Below are positions 33,413 through 42,981 of a DNA stretch of 64,000 nt, piece by piece. The notes below the pieces were generated by a model, which saw only the letters and a program-made list of their open reading frames with translations, was not told where the DNA came from and searched no databases. Position numbers and translations under genes: made by a program. Source of the stretch: an uncultured Myxococcales bacterium (lineage in GTDB: Bacteria; Myxococcota_A; UBA9042; CAIXZC01); contig CAITUV010000036.1 of NCBI GenBank assembly GCA_903895725.1, positions 1 to 64,000 of the forward strand, read 5' to 3'. Each line of letters starts with the position of its first letter. The first letter of the stretch is position 1.

Positions 33413-34897
33413 ATGGTGAAACGAGCGGTATCGGTTGTGGCCTTCGTGATGATGGCCGGGATCGGTTCTGGAGCCCTTGCGACGGACCTGAAGTTCGACT
33501 CGGGCAAGAGTGCCAACCTGTTCTGGATGGTTGATCAGATTTCGCAGTGGGACAGCCGCTTCACGTCGCCGTCCTACCGGGAGTACTGGAACGCCAAGGT
33601 CGAGTTCACGGACGAGGACTATGCCGTCCTGGAGCAGTATGCCCGCCTGAGACGGAAGCTGGCCCGCCTCAAGGAGAGCGACGTGGTTCGGGAAACCTCT
33701 CCCTGGGTATCGCTGTTCGGCGGGGGCAAGCTGCTGCCGCACGAGAAGTTCGCCATGGCGTTCCTCGAGACCACGACGGTCAATGATGCTGCCATGCTGC
33801 TGAAGCTGTCCAAGGCGGAGCAGGACGTGGTCATCGGGACGCTGCTGCACTTCGCCCGCAAGCTCAAGGACCACTATGCGGTCGAGACAGGGCACCTGTC
33901 CGCGTTCGCTCAGAAGGCCAACATCCTCATCACGCTGGCCGATGCCGGCGGGTTCATCGGGCAGCTCCGCAGCTTCTACGGCATCAAGGGGGCCATCCCG
34001 GAGACGATCCCGGTCGACGTGCTGTGGGCACCGCCGGGATTCAACCGCCCCGCTCACCTGGACTACCACATCATCCTGCCGGTATCCGTGGACCATGCGC
34101 AGACCGACGAGGCGGTGCTCCAGCACCTGTCCCTGGCCATGCAGGAGGTGAGCCAGTACCTGCTGACCAAGCTGCCGGCGGACGTGCTGGTGAAGGCGGG
34201 TACGCAGCTCCTGATGGAGTGCGGGATGGTGAACCAGGGCAATCCGTTCATGGTCCGGCAGGCGCTGCAGGTGGCGGTGGGCGAGGTCCTGTTCCTGCGG
34301 GAGCGGTTCCCCGATCTGCCCGCGTCGCCCGTGCTGTCGCCGTGGGATCCGACTCAAGACTACCCGTTTGCCGTGGACGAGCTGGCGCGTGGGTATGCGA
34401 CTGCGCTCAAGGAGACCTTTGCCCAGCCGGGCGGGTTCTACCCGGCCTTCGTGACCCGGGCCGTCGAGGTGCAGAAGGCCCTGATTCCGCCCCGCCCTCG
34501 GTTCTTCACTCCGACCGGCATCCTGTTCGGCGACAAGGAGAGCCGGGCCCTGTTCAACAGCATGTTCTCGGCGGTGGACCGGGTCGAAGTCGACATCGAC
34601 AAGGTCTCCGACTTCGAAACCGCAGTGGATGCCACGCCGGCCCGGGCCGTGTTCATCGTCGTGACGGCCAAGATGGAAGGGAACATGTACAATGCCCTCA
34701 AGAAGTTCAAGCAGTGGGGCAAGATTTCGGGCACGTTCCGGGCGTTGCGCAACACGTCGTTCCTGACGACGTTCCGCGAGCCGGGCGGCGGCGTGGTCTA
34801 CGTGATTCGAGGGACCGACCTCGACGGCATTCGACAACTGCTGCTCCGCCTGTATAGAATGGAAGAGATTCCGGCGGTGCCGGTGACACTCAACTGA
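33413..34897 (+). CDS. Secreted protein of unknown function
   Basis: 494 residues with a clear cleavable signal peptide (VSVVAFVMMAGIGSGALAT) and a strong purine-rich ribosome site (CGGAGGGGGGGAGCTAC). The mature protein is mixed alpha/beta without Cys repeats, unlike most exported proteins here. Regions such as VDVLWAPPGFNRPAHLDYHIILPV and the C-terminal RAVFIVVTAKMEGN look like strands of a globular domain. No family motif is recognised. It is the first gene of the plus-strand run, 12 bp before the HD-GYP gene, so it may be a sensory or envelope component tied to c-di-GMP signalling. Confidence 0.75.
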   Translation: MVKRAVSVVAFVMMAGIGSGALATDLKFDSGKSANLFWMVDQISQWDSRFTSPSYREYWNAKVEFTDEDYAVLEQYARLRRKLARLKESDVVRETSPWVSLFGGGKLLPHEKFAMAFLETTTVNDAAMLLKLSKAEQDVVIGTLLHFARKLKDHYAVETGHLSAFAQKANILITLADAGGFIGQLRSFYGIKGAIPETIPVDVLWAPPGFNRPAHLDYHIILPVSVDHAQTDEAVLQHLSLAMQEVSQYLLTKLPADVLVKAGTQLLMECGMVNQGNPFMVRQALQVAVGEVLFLRERFPDLPASPVLSPWDPTQDYPFAVDELARGYATALKETFAQPGGFYPAFVTRAVEVQKALIPPRPRFFTPTGILFGDKESRALFNSMFSAVDRVEVDIDKVSDFETAVDATPARAVFIVVTAKMEGNMYNALKKFKQWGKISGTFRALRNTSFLTTFREPGGGVVYVIRGTDLDGIRQLLLRLYRMEEIPAVPVTLN

Positions 34898-34909
34898 CTT
34901 GGGCGGACG

Positions 34910-36016
34910 ATGGTGGAAGACCCTACCCTGATCCTGGTGGTGGAGGACAATCCGGCCAACCGGGAGCTGCTCGTCGAATACCTCGAGGCCGAGCGCTTCG
35001 ACGTGGTCGAGGCCGGTGATGCCCGGTCCGGGTTCGAGCTGTTCAAGGTGCGTCGGCCCGACCTGGTCCTGCTGGACGTCATGTTGCCCGATGATAGTGG
35101 ATTCAACCTGTGCCGGCGCATGAAGAGCGTGAGCCGCAAGTTCGTTCCGGTGGTGCTGGTGACGGCACTCCACGAGACCGCGGACAAGGTGGAGGGGCTC
35201 GGCGCCGGAGCGGACGACTTCCTCAGCAAGCCGATCATCCGGGAGGAGCTGGTGGCCCGGACCCGCTCTCACCTCCGGGTCAAGCGCATGGTGGACAAGG
35301 TTGAGATGTACCAGGCCGAGCTGGCCCGCTTCAACCAGCGGCTCCAGGAAGAGGTCGACCTGCGTACGAGACAGCTCCAGGGGGCACTGGCCGACCTCAA
35401 GCGGGCCAAGGAGCTCACGGAGCAGACTCAGCAGGAGATCATCGAACGACTCGGCATCGCGTCCGAGTACCGGGACCAGGAGACGGGCAATCACGTCCGC
35501 CGCATGAGCCACCTGGTGCATGAGCTCGCCCTGGCGTTCGGCCTTTCCTCGGCCACGGCGGAGCTCTTCCGACAGGCGGCAGCGCTTCACGACATCGGCA
35601 AGATCGGAGTCCGGGACCACGTCCTGCTCAAGCCGGAGCAGCTCGACGAGGGTGAAGCGGAGCTCATCCGGGAGCACACGATCATCGGAGCCAGCATCCT
35701 GGCCAACCCTCGAACGGAGCTGCTGCACGTGGCCTGCCAGATGGCCCGCAGTCACCACGAGCGGTGGGACGGGCTTGGCTACCCGGACGGTCTCAAAGGG
35801 GACGAAATCCCGCTTCCCGCCCGACTCTGCACGGTCGCAGACGTGTTCGATGCGCTGACGACCCGGCGCGTGTACCGCCGGGAGCCCATGTCCTATCAGG
35901 AGGCCCGCAACGAGATCCTGCAGGGATCGGGGACCCGCTTCGACCCGGCCGTCGTCAGTGCGTTCGACCAATGCTTTGTGCGAGTGATGCAGGCACGGGA
36001 GGCAGCCGAGCCATGA
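34910..36016 (+). CDS. Response regulator with HD-GYP c-di-GMP phosphodiesterase domain
   Basis: 368 residues. The receiver domain (1-120) has the acidic pair at the N-terminus, phospho-acceptor Asp56 in LVLLDVMLP and Lys107 in FLSKP. A coiled coil spans about 125-180. The HD-GYP domain has the HD pair His227-Asp228 in ALHDIGKIG, SHHERWDGLGYPDGL with the GYP motif at 290-292, and downstream DVFDALT. All metal-binding residues expected of an active enzyme are present, so it should hydrolyse c-di-GMP when phosphorylated. Its 3' end overlaps the next lipoprotein gene by four bases. The kinase may be the one at 38143-39702. Confidence 0.94.
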   Translation: MVEDPTLILVVEDNPANRELLVEYLEAERFDVVEAGDARSGFELFKVRRPDLVLLDVMLPDDSGFNLCRRMKSVSRKFVPVVLVTALHETADKVEGLGAGADDFLSKPIIREELVARTRSHLRVKRMVDKVEMYQAELARFNQRLQEEVDLRTRQLQGALADLKRAKELTEQTQQEIIERLGIASEYRDQETGNHVRRMSHLVHELALAFGLSSATAELFRQAAALHDIGKIGVRDHVLLKPEQLDEGEAELIREHTIIGASILANPRTELLHVACQMARSHHERWDGLGYPDGLKGDEIPLPARLCTVADVFDALTTRRVYRREPMSYQEARNEILQGSGTRFDPAVVSAFDQCFVRVMQAREAAEP

Positions 36017-37539
36017 GGACGGCAAGACAACTCGGGGTCCTTCTCGTGCTGGCTGTCGCCATCATGCTGGTCCCGACGGCCTGTCGGGAGAAGCGGGTCA
36101 TCGTCTGCAAGGCAAACGAGGGATACGACCCCACCCTGGGCATCTGCTTTCCCTGCCCCGCGGGCACCAAGGGGAATCCAAAGACTGCCAAGTGCGTCCC
36201 CTTCGCCAAGCCGGATGACGTGAAGACAGATGCGGAGGAGCCTTCGGACTGGGTTTCCCTCGAGGATGCCGACGATACCGGAGGCACCCCGGAGCTGCCC
36301 GAACCGCTCGACCTGAAGGACGACGAGGCGGCACCGGGCATCGACGTGGTGCAGCCCGGATACATTGGGGCGCCCTGCAATACGGACAATGACTGCGACC
36401 CCGGCTTCTCGTGCTTCGACTGGACCATGGGCTACTGCGTCAAGATGACGTGCGAAGCGGATACCGACTGTCCGGCAGGGACCGCCTGCCTCCCTCTCAT
36501 GGAGAACGGTCAGGCCTGCTTCGACCTCTGTGCGGCCGACGACGAATGCCGCCCCGGCTACGGGTGCAAGGCGATCCCCACGAGCCTCGGCAATCCCAAG
36601 CCGATCTGCCATCCCATCGGTGAGGAGAACAAGGAGCCGGGACAGGCCTGCGAGGAGCATTCCGAGTGTGCCGGGTCGCTGGCCTGCGTGCCGCTGGGCC
36701 CGGCCAAGATGTGCCTCTCGTCGGGGTGCAGCACGTTTGCCCCGTGCGACATGGGCCAGACCTGCGTGGCCTGGGGAATGATGACGCTGTGCCTCAAGGG
36801 GTGCGCGGCCACCGAGGAGTGCCAGGCGCTGGGCAACCCGCTCTTCGTGTGCCAGGTGGTCAAGGATATCTCGGAGGAGAAGCAGGAAGTATGTCTACCC
36901 GCCAAGCAGGGGCTTGCCATCGGGGACCTGTGCTACTTCTCGTCCGAGTGCCAGACCGGCTTCTGCCAGCTCGTGGTCTCGGGGAAATGCACCGGGGCTC
37001 AGGGGGGGGAATGCGCCACCGACGAGGACTGCGACCAGGCGGTGTGCGTGTCGGACCCTTCGGTGCAGAAGGGGGTGTGCTCCCAGCCGTGCGGACCGGG
37101 GGCCCTGTGTCCTGCCGGCTCCTGGTGCGGCCAGGCCACCGGAGCCGCGATCTGCCTGGACGCCTGTGAGAGCTATGCGCTTCCGTGCGGTCCGTCCGGC
37201 TTCGGGATGACGTGCACGTATGGAACGGTGGTCTACCCGAGCGCACCGACGGGCAAGTATGCCTGTGCCAAGATTGCGGGGGGTGAGGCCGGCTCTCCGT
37301 GCCTGACGGAAGGGGATTGCGCCAGCGGAAGCTGTTACGGGGTCCAGGCCGGCGAAGGATACTGCGCCACCAAGTGTGCTTCGGACGCCCAGTGCCCGTT
37401 CGGGTCGCAGTGCCTGACCGGGGTGCTGGTCCCCGGGACGAGCCTGTGCGCTCGAATCTGTTTCTCGGACCTGGATTGCCCCCAGGGATTCGCCTGCAAG
37501 AACACCATCTACACGGAGAAGGCCTGCCAGCTCAAGTAG
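36013..37539 (+). CDS. Cys-rich lipoprotein, EGF-like spacing
   Basis: About 508 residues from ATG 36013, which overlaps the preceding stop as ATGA; the longer open frame is a shadow of the HD-GYP gene. The signal peptide ends in lipobox PTAC. An acidic linker (about 55-115) is followed by around 380 residues with some 45 Cys in repeated modules such as CNTDNDCDPGFSC, CEADTDCPAGTAC and CASDAQCPFGSQC. No MopE or TSP3 repeats occur. The repeats resemble the N-terminal module of the giant lipoproteins at 741, 9537 and 15154. Likely outer-membrane-anchored and disulfide-bonded. Coupling to a c-di-GMP phosphodiesterase gene is unusual and suggests a surface output or sensor role. Confidence 0.85.
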   Translation: MRTARQLGVLLVLAVAIMLVPTACREKRVIVCKANEGYDPTLGICFPCPAGTKGNPKTAKCVPFAKPDDVKTDAEEPSDWVSLEDADDTGGTPELPEPLDLKDDEAAPGIDVVQPGYIGAPCNTDNDCDPGFSCFDWTMGYCVKMTCEADTDCPAGTACLPLMENGQACFDLCAADDECRPGYGCKAIPTSLGNPKPICHPIGEENKEPGQACEEHSECAGSLACVPLGPAKMCLSSGCSTFAPCDMGQTCVAWGMMTLCLKGCAATEECQALGNPLFVCQVVKDISEEKQEVCLPAKQGLAIGDLCYFSSECQTGFCQLVVSGKCTGAQGGECATDEDCDQAVCVSDPSVQKGVCSQPCGPGALCPAGSWCGQATGAAICLDACESYALPCGPSGFGMTCTYGTVVYPSAPTGKYACAKIAGGEAGSPCLTEGDCASGSCYGVQAGEGYCATKCASDAQCPFGSQCLTGVLVPGTSLCARICFSDLDCPQGFACKNTIYTEKACQLK

Positions 37540-37560
37540 GCCAGGCCCCGAGGAGGAGCA

Positions 37561-38109
37561 ATGTCCGTACCTTTCACCGTTCTCATCGTGGATGACGAAG
37601 AGCCCATCCGCAAGGCCATCCGACGGGTCCTGAAGTTCGAGCCGTATCGACTCCTCGATACCGGGGATCCCAACGAAGCGGTCCGGATGGTCGAGTCGGA
37701 GCCGGTGCACGTCGTGATCTCCGACTACACCATGCCGGGCATGCTCGGCGTGGACCTGCTGCGCAAGATCCGGATGATCCGGCCTGAGACGATCCGCATC
37801 ATCCTCACCGGCAACGCCAACCTCGACATGGCGATGCAGGCCATCAACGAGGGGGCCATTTACCGGTTTCTCACCAAGCCGTGGGACAACAACGACCTCC
37901 AGGTCGCTCTGCGGCTGGCCCAGCGGCACTGGGAGCTCGAGGAGAAGAACCGGCGCCTGCTCGCCCTCGTGAGCCGCTACAAGGACGTGCTCGATGAGTT
38001 GGAGCGCAAGCAGCCGGGGACCACGGGAATCCAGCGCGATGACCATGGTCGGATCGTGATCGACGGCGAGGTTCTGGATCTCCAGCTCGGCGACTGGGGC
38101 AAGAAGTAG
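37561..38109 (+). CDS. Single-receiver response regulator
   Basis: 182 residues. Receiver domain 1-125 has Asp11-Asp12, phospho-acceptor Asp55 in VVISDYTMPG, Thr83 in ILTG and Lys106 in FLTKPWDNNDL. The last pattern is common in receivers of HD-GYP or histidine-kinase phosphorelays. After a coiled-coil stretch (about 126-155) there is only a short tail (RIVIDGEVLDLQLG) and no DNA-binding or enzymatic domain, so it probably works by protein interaction. GAGGAGGAGCA precedes the ATG. It sits between the Cys-rich lipoprotein and the histidine kinase, its likely partner. Confidence 0.9.
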   Translation: MSVPFTVLIVDDEEPIRKAIRRVLKFEPYRLLDTGDPNEAVRMVESEPVHVVISDYTMPGMLGVDLLRKIRMIRPETIRIILTGNANLDMAMQAINEGAIYRFLTKPWDNNDLQVALRLAQRHWELEEKNRRLLALVSRYKDVLDELERKQPGTTGIQRDDHGRIVIDGEVLDLQLGDWGKK

Positions 38110-38142
38110 CCTCTCTCATCCCTGCACATAAAGGAGCTCGAC

Positions 38143-39702
38143 GTGGCCTATCGCATTCTCTGTATTGCTGCTGACCCGGACAGGGCCGAAGGGTACGGCC
38201 GCATGCTGGCAGACCCGGCCTACGAGGTGATGGTCGTTGGTGCAGGGGACTGGAACAAGCAGCTCGCTGAGGATCCGCCCGTCGTGATCGTGTCGGAGCT
38301 CGAGCTGCACGGCACGGATGGTCTCCAGGTCCTCGAAGAGGCCAGCCGGCTGCTCCCCGGGGCACAGCGCGTCCTGGCGGCTGCGGATGCCGACCTCGAG
38401 CTGCTCGAAGGGGCCCTGGCTGCCGGTACCGTCCACTTCGTTATCCAGCTGCCGGGAAGGGCAGAGACGCTTCAGACGGTCATCGAATCCGCTCTCGAGC
38501 GCCGATTGCGGCAGGACAAGCAGGAGGCGGTCGGTGAGCTGCTCAAGCGGCAGAACCAGGAGCTGGAGTCGATGGCCCGGCAGTTCGAGTCCATGGTCGA
38601 CCGCCGTACACGACAGATTGAGCGCGCCAAGAAGGAGTGGGAGCGGACCTTTGATGCCATCGTGGATCCGCTGGTCCAGGTGGGGGGCGACTTCCGCCTG
38701 CGCCGGGTGAACGTTGCCGCGGCCCGGCACGCGGAGCAGGACGTGCGCAAGCTGCCCAACCAGACCTGCTACTCGGCCCTGTTCGGCCAGGAGGCCCCGT
38801 GCGCGGGATGCCCGGTGGCCGGCGGGGTCGCAGCGTGGCCCGGGCCTGGCGCTGCCGAGGCCGAAGTGGCCGATGCCCGGCACGGGAAGACCTTTCAGCT
38901 TGCCGCATTCCTCTTCGATGCGGAGCCCAGTGACCCCCGGTTTGTCTGCCACTACCGCGACGTCACCCGGGAGCGACGCCTGCAACAGCAGATCCGGCAG
39001 TCCGAGAAGCTGGCCGCTGTGGGCACACTCTCCGGCGGCATCGCACACGAGCTGAACAACCCGATCGGCGTGATTCTCTCCTTCGTCCAGCTCAGCCGCA
39101 TGAGCCCGGCTCTTGCCGGCGACGAGGAGCTTGCGGACAACCTCCAGGAGATCGAGAAGGCCGCCAATCGATGCAAGAAGATCGTCGAGGAGCTGCTCCA
39201 GTTCTCCCGACCGTCCATCGACCGGCAGATGGCTCCGGTGCGAATCAACGAGCCGCTCGACAGCGCATTGTTCCTCGTGTCCACCCAGAGGAAGATCCGG
39301 GAAGTCGAGGTTCGCAGGAACCTGGCCGAAGGCCTGCCCATGGTGCTCGGCAACAGCAACCAGCTTGCCCAGGTCTTCATCAACCTCGTCCAGAACGCGG
39401 TCCAGGCCATGGGAAAGGGAGGCATCCTGTCGTTGGAGACCGGGCTGCGGGACGGCATGGTCTACGCCTCGGTCAGCGACACCGGGGAGGGCATCTCGCC
39501 GGAGAACCTCAAGCGGCTGTTCGAGCCGTTCTTCACGACCAAGGCTCCAGGGCAGGGGACTGGTCTGGGCCTGTCCGTGTCGTACGGCATCGTCGAGCGT
39601 CATGGTGGGCGGGTCGAGGTATCGAGCAAGGAGGGGGAGGGCTCGACGTTCACCGTGCTGCTTCCGCCCGCACCGACGGACGAGAGCGGGGGCGGGCAGT
39701 AG
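38143..39702 (+). CDS. Sensor histidine kinase with degenerate receiver and PAS domains
   Basis: 519 residues from GTG 38143 (AAAGGAG upstream). Residues 1-120 have a receiver-like fold pattern but lack the key residues: the acceptor position is Glu52 ([13 protein letters not shown]), the N-terminal acidic pair is reduced (CIAADPD), and the conserved Lys is Gln102. A coiled coil spans about 125-165 and a PAS domain about 165-278, with a [17 protein letters not shown] motif that may bind metal or be redox-active. The kinase core has His302 in [12 protein letters not shown], an N-box [16 protein letters not shown] and [12 protein letters not shown], all intact. It is soluble, with no TM segment. 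It probably phosphorylates the receivers at 34910 and 37561. Confidence 0.92.
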   Translation: MAYRILCIAADPDRAEGYGRMLADPAYEVMVVGAGDWNKQLAEDPPVVIVSELELHGTDGLQVLEEASRLLPGAQRVLAAADADLELLEGALAAGTVHFVIQLPGRAETLQTVIESALERRLRQDKQEAVGELLKRQNQELESMARQFESMVDRRTRQIERAKKEWERTFDAIVDPLVQVGGDFRLRRVNVAAARHAEQDVRKLPNQTCYSALFGQEAPCAGCPVAGGVAAWPGPGAAEAEVADARHGKTFQLAAFLFDAEPSDPRFVCHYRDVTRERRLQQQIRQSEKLAAVGTLSGGIAHELNNPIGVILSFVQLSRMSPALAGDEELADNLQEIEKAANRCKKIVEELLQFSRPSIDRQMAPVRINEPLDSALFLVSTQRKIREVEVRRNLAEGLPMVLGNSNQLAQVFINLVQNAVQAMGKGGILSLETGLRDGMVYASVSDTGEGISPENLKRLFEPFFTTKAPGQGTGLGLSVSYGIVERHGGRVEVSSKEGEGSTFTVLLPPAPTDESGGGQ

Positions 39703-39713
39703 AGGCAGACCAG

Positions 39714-39735
39714 GGTCCGGCCGCAGGTGCGGACC
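39714..39735. terminator. Possible hairpin after histidine kinase gene
   Basis: GGTCCG and CGGACC form a 6-bp stem around a 10-nt loop, 12 bp past the kinase stop. No T-run follows, so it would be a weak or factor-dependent terminator at best. Confidence 0.25.
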
Positions 39736-39774
39736 GAAGGGCCGGGCGTTGGGAGAGTGCTGACGGGGTCGTTC

Positions 39775-40122
39775 ATGAGCACGGATCGGGAGTGCGGGGG
39801 AAAGCGGGTCGGGCGTGCGGCTCCGGACCGGCTGGAGGAGCATGTGTTCGCCTTGCGCGTGCAGCCCGGGGCGGCAAAGACGGGCCCGGCCGGCATGTGG
39901 GGGGAGCTGCCCAAGCTGAAGGTGGCCTCCCCGCCGGTGGACGGGGCCGCCAACGAGGCGGTCGTCGAATTCGTGGCCCGCTCGCTCGACATCCCGAAAT
40001 CCGCAGTGGAGATCATCGGGGGTCTTGCCTCCCGCACCAAGAGAATCCGGGTGCGTGGAGTGGCCGGGGAGAAGCTTCGGTTCTTCTTGACTTCGCTGGG
40101 TATTGGTCCTAGAAGCCGGTAG
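39775..40122 (+). CDS. DUF167 / YggU family protein
   Basis: About 115 residues from ATG 39775; GTG codons upstream at 39727 and 39757 are alternatives, and no ribosome site is clear for any of them. The DUF167 core is visible as LRVQPGAAKTG, KLKVASPPVDGAANEAVVEFVA and SRTKRIRVRG, the small alpha/beta fold of E. coli YggU. Its role is not established in general. It lies between the signalling genes and ileS, 76 bp before the latter. Confidence 0.85.
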   Translation: MSTDRECGGKRVGRAAPDRLEEHVFALRVQPGAAKTGPAGMWGELPKLKVASPPVDGAANEAVVEFVARSLDIPKSAVEIIGGLASRTKRIRVRGVAGEKLRFFLTSLGIGPRSR

Positions 40123-40197
40123 GCGGTTTCTTGGACTTTGAATTGTTCCCGGGACCGCGCACGCACGAGCGCCGCTCGGGAGCTTGGAGGAGAGAAC

Positions 40198-42981
40198 GTG
40201 GAATACAAGGATACACTGGGCCTGCCCAAGACCGCCTTCCCCATGAAGGCCAACCTGTCGCAGAGGGAACCGCTGCGCGTGGAGAAGTGGGACCGCACGC
40301 AGACCTACCGCAAGATGATCGACGGGAACAAGCAACAGCCCCGTTTCATCCTGCACGACGGCCCCCCGTACGCCAACGGCCACATTCACTCGGGAACGGT
40401 GCTGAACAAGATCCTCAAGGACTTCGTGGTCAAGTACAAGAACATGAGCGGCTTCCAGTGCGAGTACCAGCCCGGCTGGGACTGCCACGGTCTGCCCATC
40501 GAAAATAACGTCGAGCGTGAGGTCGGCAAGGCCAAGGATGCCTTCACCGTGGCCGAGTTCCGCAAGATGTGCCGGGAGTACGCTATGCGCTTCGTGGACA
40601 TCCAGCGCAACGAGTTCAAGCGGCTGGGCGTCCTGGGCGAGTGGGAGGAGCCGTACCTGACGCTGAACCACTCCTACGAGGCCACCATCGCCCGGGAATT
40701 CGGGAAGATCGTGGGGCGCAACGCTCTGTACAAGAAGAAGAAGCCGGTGCTCTGGTGCGCCCATCATGCGACCGCTCTGGCCGAGGCCGAAGTCGAATAC
40801 GAGGAGCTCTCCTCTCCCTCCATCTGGGTCCGCTTCGAGATGAACGCCAGCGCCCGGGAGAGAATCCCCGTCCTGCCTGCAGGCAAGCCGGCCTACGTGG
40901 TCATCTGGACCACCACCCCGTGGACCCTGCCGGCCAATCTGGCCATCACGCTCCACCCGAAGCTCGAATACTCGGTGCTCGACTTCGGCGACGTGGTCTA
41001 TTTCGTCGCCACGGAGCTGGAGAAGCAGTTCGCTCGAGCCTGCGGGCTGGGCGAGCCGACGCGGCTGGCCATCGTGCGGGGGGACGTGATGGAGAAGGCC
41101 TCCTGCCGCCATCCGTTCATCGACCGGGACTCCCTGATCATCCTGGGTGAGTTCGTCACCATCGAGACGGGCACGGGGTGTGTCCACACGGCCCCCGGGC
41201 ACGGTGCCGACGACTACGAGGCTGGGCTCCGGTACGGGCTCGAAGCCTATGCGCCCGTGGATGACAAGGGCTGCTTCACCGACCAGGTGCCACAGTACAA
41301 GGGGCGCTTCGTCTTCGATACGGACAAGGAAATCATCGAGATGCTCAAGGAGAAGGGGGCGCTTCTCAAGGCGGAAGCCTGCTCCCACTCCTACCCGACC
41401 TGCCAGCGCTGCAAGCGGCCCATCGTGTTCCGGGCCACGAGCCAGTGGTTCATCTCCATGGATTCCACCGGGCTGCGGGAGCGGGCCTTGCAGGTCATCC
41501 CGAAGGTTGAGTGGATCCCGGCACGGGGCCAGCAGCGGATCGCCTCCATGGTCGAGCTCCGCCCGGACTGGTGCCTGTCGCGGCAGCGGCTCTGGGGAGT
41601 TCCGATCATTGCGTTCTACTGCGCCAAGTGCGGTACCCTCAAGCTTAGCCAGGATCTGGTCGATCACGTCGCGGACATCTTCGAGCACGAAGGGGCCGAT
41701 GCCTGGTACCTCCGGGACGTCAAGGACCTCCTGCCCGCCGGAACCCGCTGTGACTCGTGCGGACACGATGACTTCACCCGGGAAACCGACATCGTCGACG
41801 TCTGGTTCGAAAGTGGCGTGAGCTACGCCGCGGTCATCGAACGCCGGTACGGCGAGCGTACGCTGTGCGACCTCTATCTCGAGGGGAGTGACCAGCACCG
41901 CGGCTGGTTCCAGTCCACGCTGCTCGAATCCGTGCTCACGCGCAATCGGCCCCCCTTCGTCACCGTGCTGACGCACGGCTTCGTCGTGGACGGCGAGGGG
42001 CGCAAGATCTCCAAGACCCTGGGCAACTACGTGCCGCCCAAGGAGATCATCGACAAGCACGGTGCCGAAATCTATCGGCTCTGGGTTGCAGCGGAGAACT
42101 ACCAGGAGGACGTGCGCATCTCCGACGAGATCCTCAAGACCCTGGTCGACGCGTACATGAAGGTGCGCAACACCTTCCGGTTCCTGCTCGGAAGCCTCGA
42201 CGGCTTCAACCCGACCTCGGACCTGCTGAGCCGCGCCGAAATGCTCCCCATCGACCGGTACATCCTGCACCGGACGGCTCGGCTCGTCGAGCGCGTGAGA
42301 AACGCATACGACCTGTTCCGGTTCCACGACATCTACCAGCAGGTGGTGCAGTTCTGTGCGGTGGATCTGTCCGCATTCTACCTGGATGCGCTCAAGGACC
42401 GGCTCTACGTGCTTCCCAGGTTCTCCCGGGAGAGGCGCAGCGCACGGACGGCGCTGTACTCGATCCTGTCAGCCCTGGTCCGGATGATGGCACCGGTGCT
42501 GTCGTTCACGTGCGACGAAGTGTGGGAGCACATGCCGCATGCGACGGGCGAGGAGGAGAGCGTGTTCATGGCCCGCTTCCCGAGCGACTTCCCCGCCCTG
42601 TTCGCAGACGATGCGCTGGCCGCTCAGTTCGACCGGCTCGTGGAGCTGCGGGACCTGGTGAAGAAGAAGCTGGAGGAGAAGCGGGTCGAGAAGGTAATCG
42701 GACACGGTCTCGATGCCCGGGTCGTGATCCGCATGGGCAGCGAGCACCCGTGGTGGGCCGCAGCGGATGCTTACCGGGGAGCGCTTCGTGAGCTGCTCAT
42801 CGTGAGCCAGGTCGAGCTGGTCGGCACGGACGGCAACGCTCTGGAAATCGTGGCGGAGCATGCTGCGGGGCAGAAATGCGCCCGCTGCTGGAACTGGTCT
42901 GAAAGCACCGGAGCCAGCACTGAGTTCCCGGGAGCGTGCGCCCGCTGCGCCGGCATCCTTGCACAGTTGAAGACGCCATGA
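40198..42981 (+). CDS. ileS: Isoleucyl-tRNA synthetase
   Basis: About 927 residues from GTG 40198, preceded by GGAGGAGAGAAC; the frame is open back to 40138 without a ribosome site. It charges tRNA-Ile with isoleucine. The class I signature is PYANGHIHSGTVLNK near residue 58, the second catalytic motif is KISKT near residue 604 (variant of KMSKS), and the editing domain contains the WTTTPWTLPANLA region. The C-terminal zinc finger has KCARCWNW and CARCAGI, as in bacterial-type IleRS. Its stop overlaps the lspA start as ATGA. The ileS-lspA linkage is widely conserved. Confidence 0.97.
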   Translation: MEYKDTLGLPKTAFPMKANLSQREPLRVEKWDRTQTYRKMIDGNKQQPRFILHDGPPYANGHIHSGTVLNKILKDFVVKYKNMSGFQCEYQPGWDCHGLPIENNVEREVGKAKDAFTVAEFRKMCREYAMRFVDIQRNEFKRLGVLGEWEEPYLTLNHSYEATIAREFGKIVGRNALYKKKKPVLWCAHHATALAEAEVEYEELSSPSIWVRFEMNASARERIPVLPAGKPAYVVIWTTTPWTLPANLAITLHPKLEYSVLDFGDVVYFVATELEKQFARACGLGEPTRLAIVRGDVMEKASCRHPFIDRDSLIILGEFVTIETGTGCVHTAPGHGADDYEAGLRYGLEAYAPVDDKGCFTDQVPQYKGRFVFDTDKEIIEMLKEKGALLKAEACSHSYPTCQRCKRPIVFRATSQWFISMDSTGLRERALQVIPKVEWIPARGQQRIASMVELRPDWCLSRQRLWGVPIIAFYCAKCGTLKLSQDLVDHVADIFEHEGADAWYLRDVKDLLPAGTRCDSCGHDDFTRETDIVDVWFESGVSYAAVIERRYGERTLCDLYLEGSDQHRGWFQSTLLESVLTRNRPPFVTVLTHGFVVDGEGRKISKTLGNYVPPKEIIDKHGAEIYRLWVAAENYQEDVRISDEILKTLVDAYMKVRNTFRFLLGSLDGFNPTSDLLSRAEMLPIDRYILHRTARLVERVRNAYDLFRFHDIYQQVVQFCAVDLSAFYLDALKDRLYVLPRFSRERRSARTALYSILSALVRMMAPVLSFTCDEVWEHMPHATGEEESVFMARFPSDFPALFADDALAAQFDRLVELRDLVKKKLEEKRVEKVIGHGLDARVVIRMGSEHPWWAAADAYRGALRELLIVSQVELVGTDGNALEIVAEHAAGQKCARCWNWSESTGASTEFPGACARCAGILAQLKTP

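Noticed and set aside
42004..42018. KISKT instead of KMSKS in IleRS as a sign of a broken enzyme
   Set aside because: Ile and Thr substitutions in this loop are tolerated in class I synthetases, and the rest of the enzyme is complete.
33377..42327. 882- and 1403-residue minus-strand ORFs opposite the signalling and ileS genes
   Set aside because: They are antisense to clearly conserved genes (HD-GYP, histidine kinase, ileS). His/Leu/Gln/Arg-rich translation is typical of reverse frames in GC-rich coding DNA.
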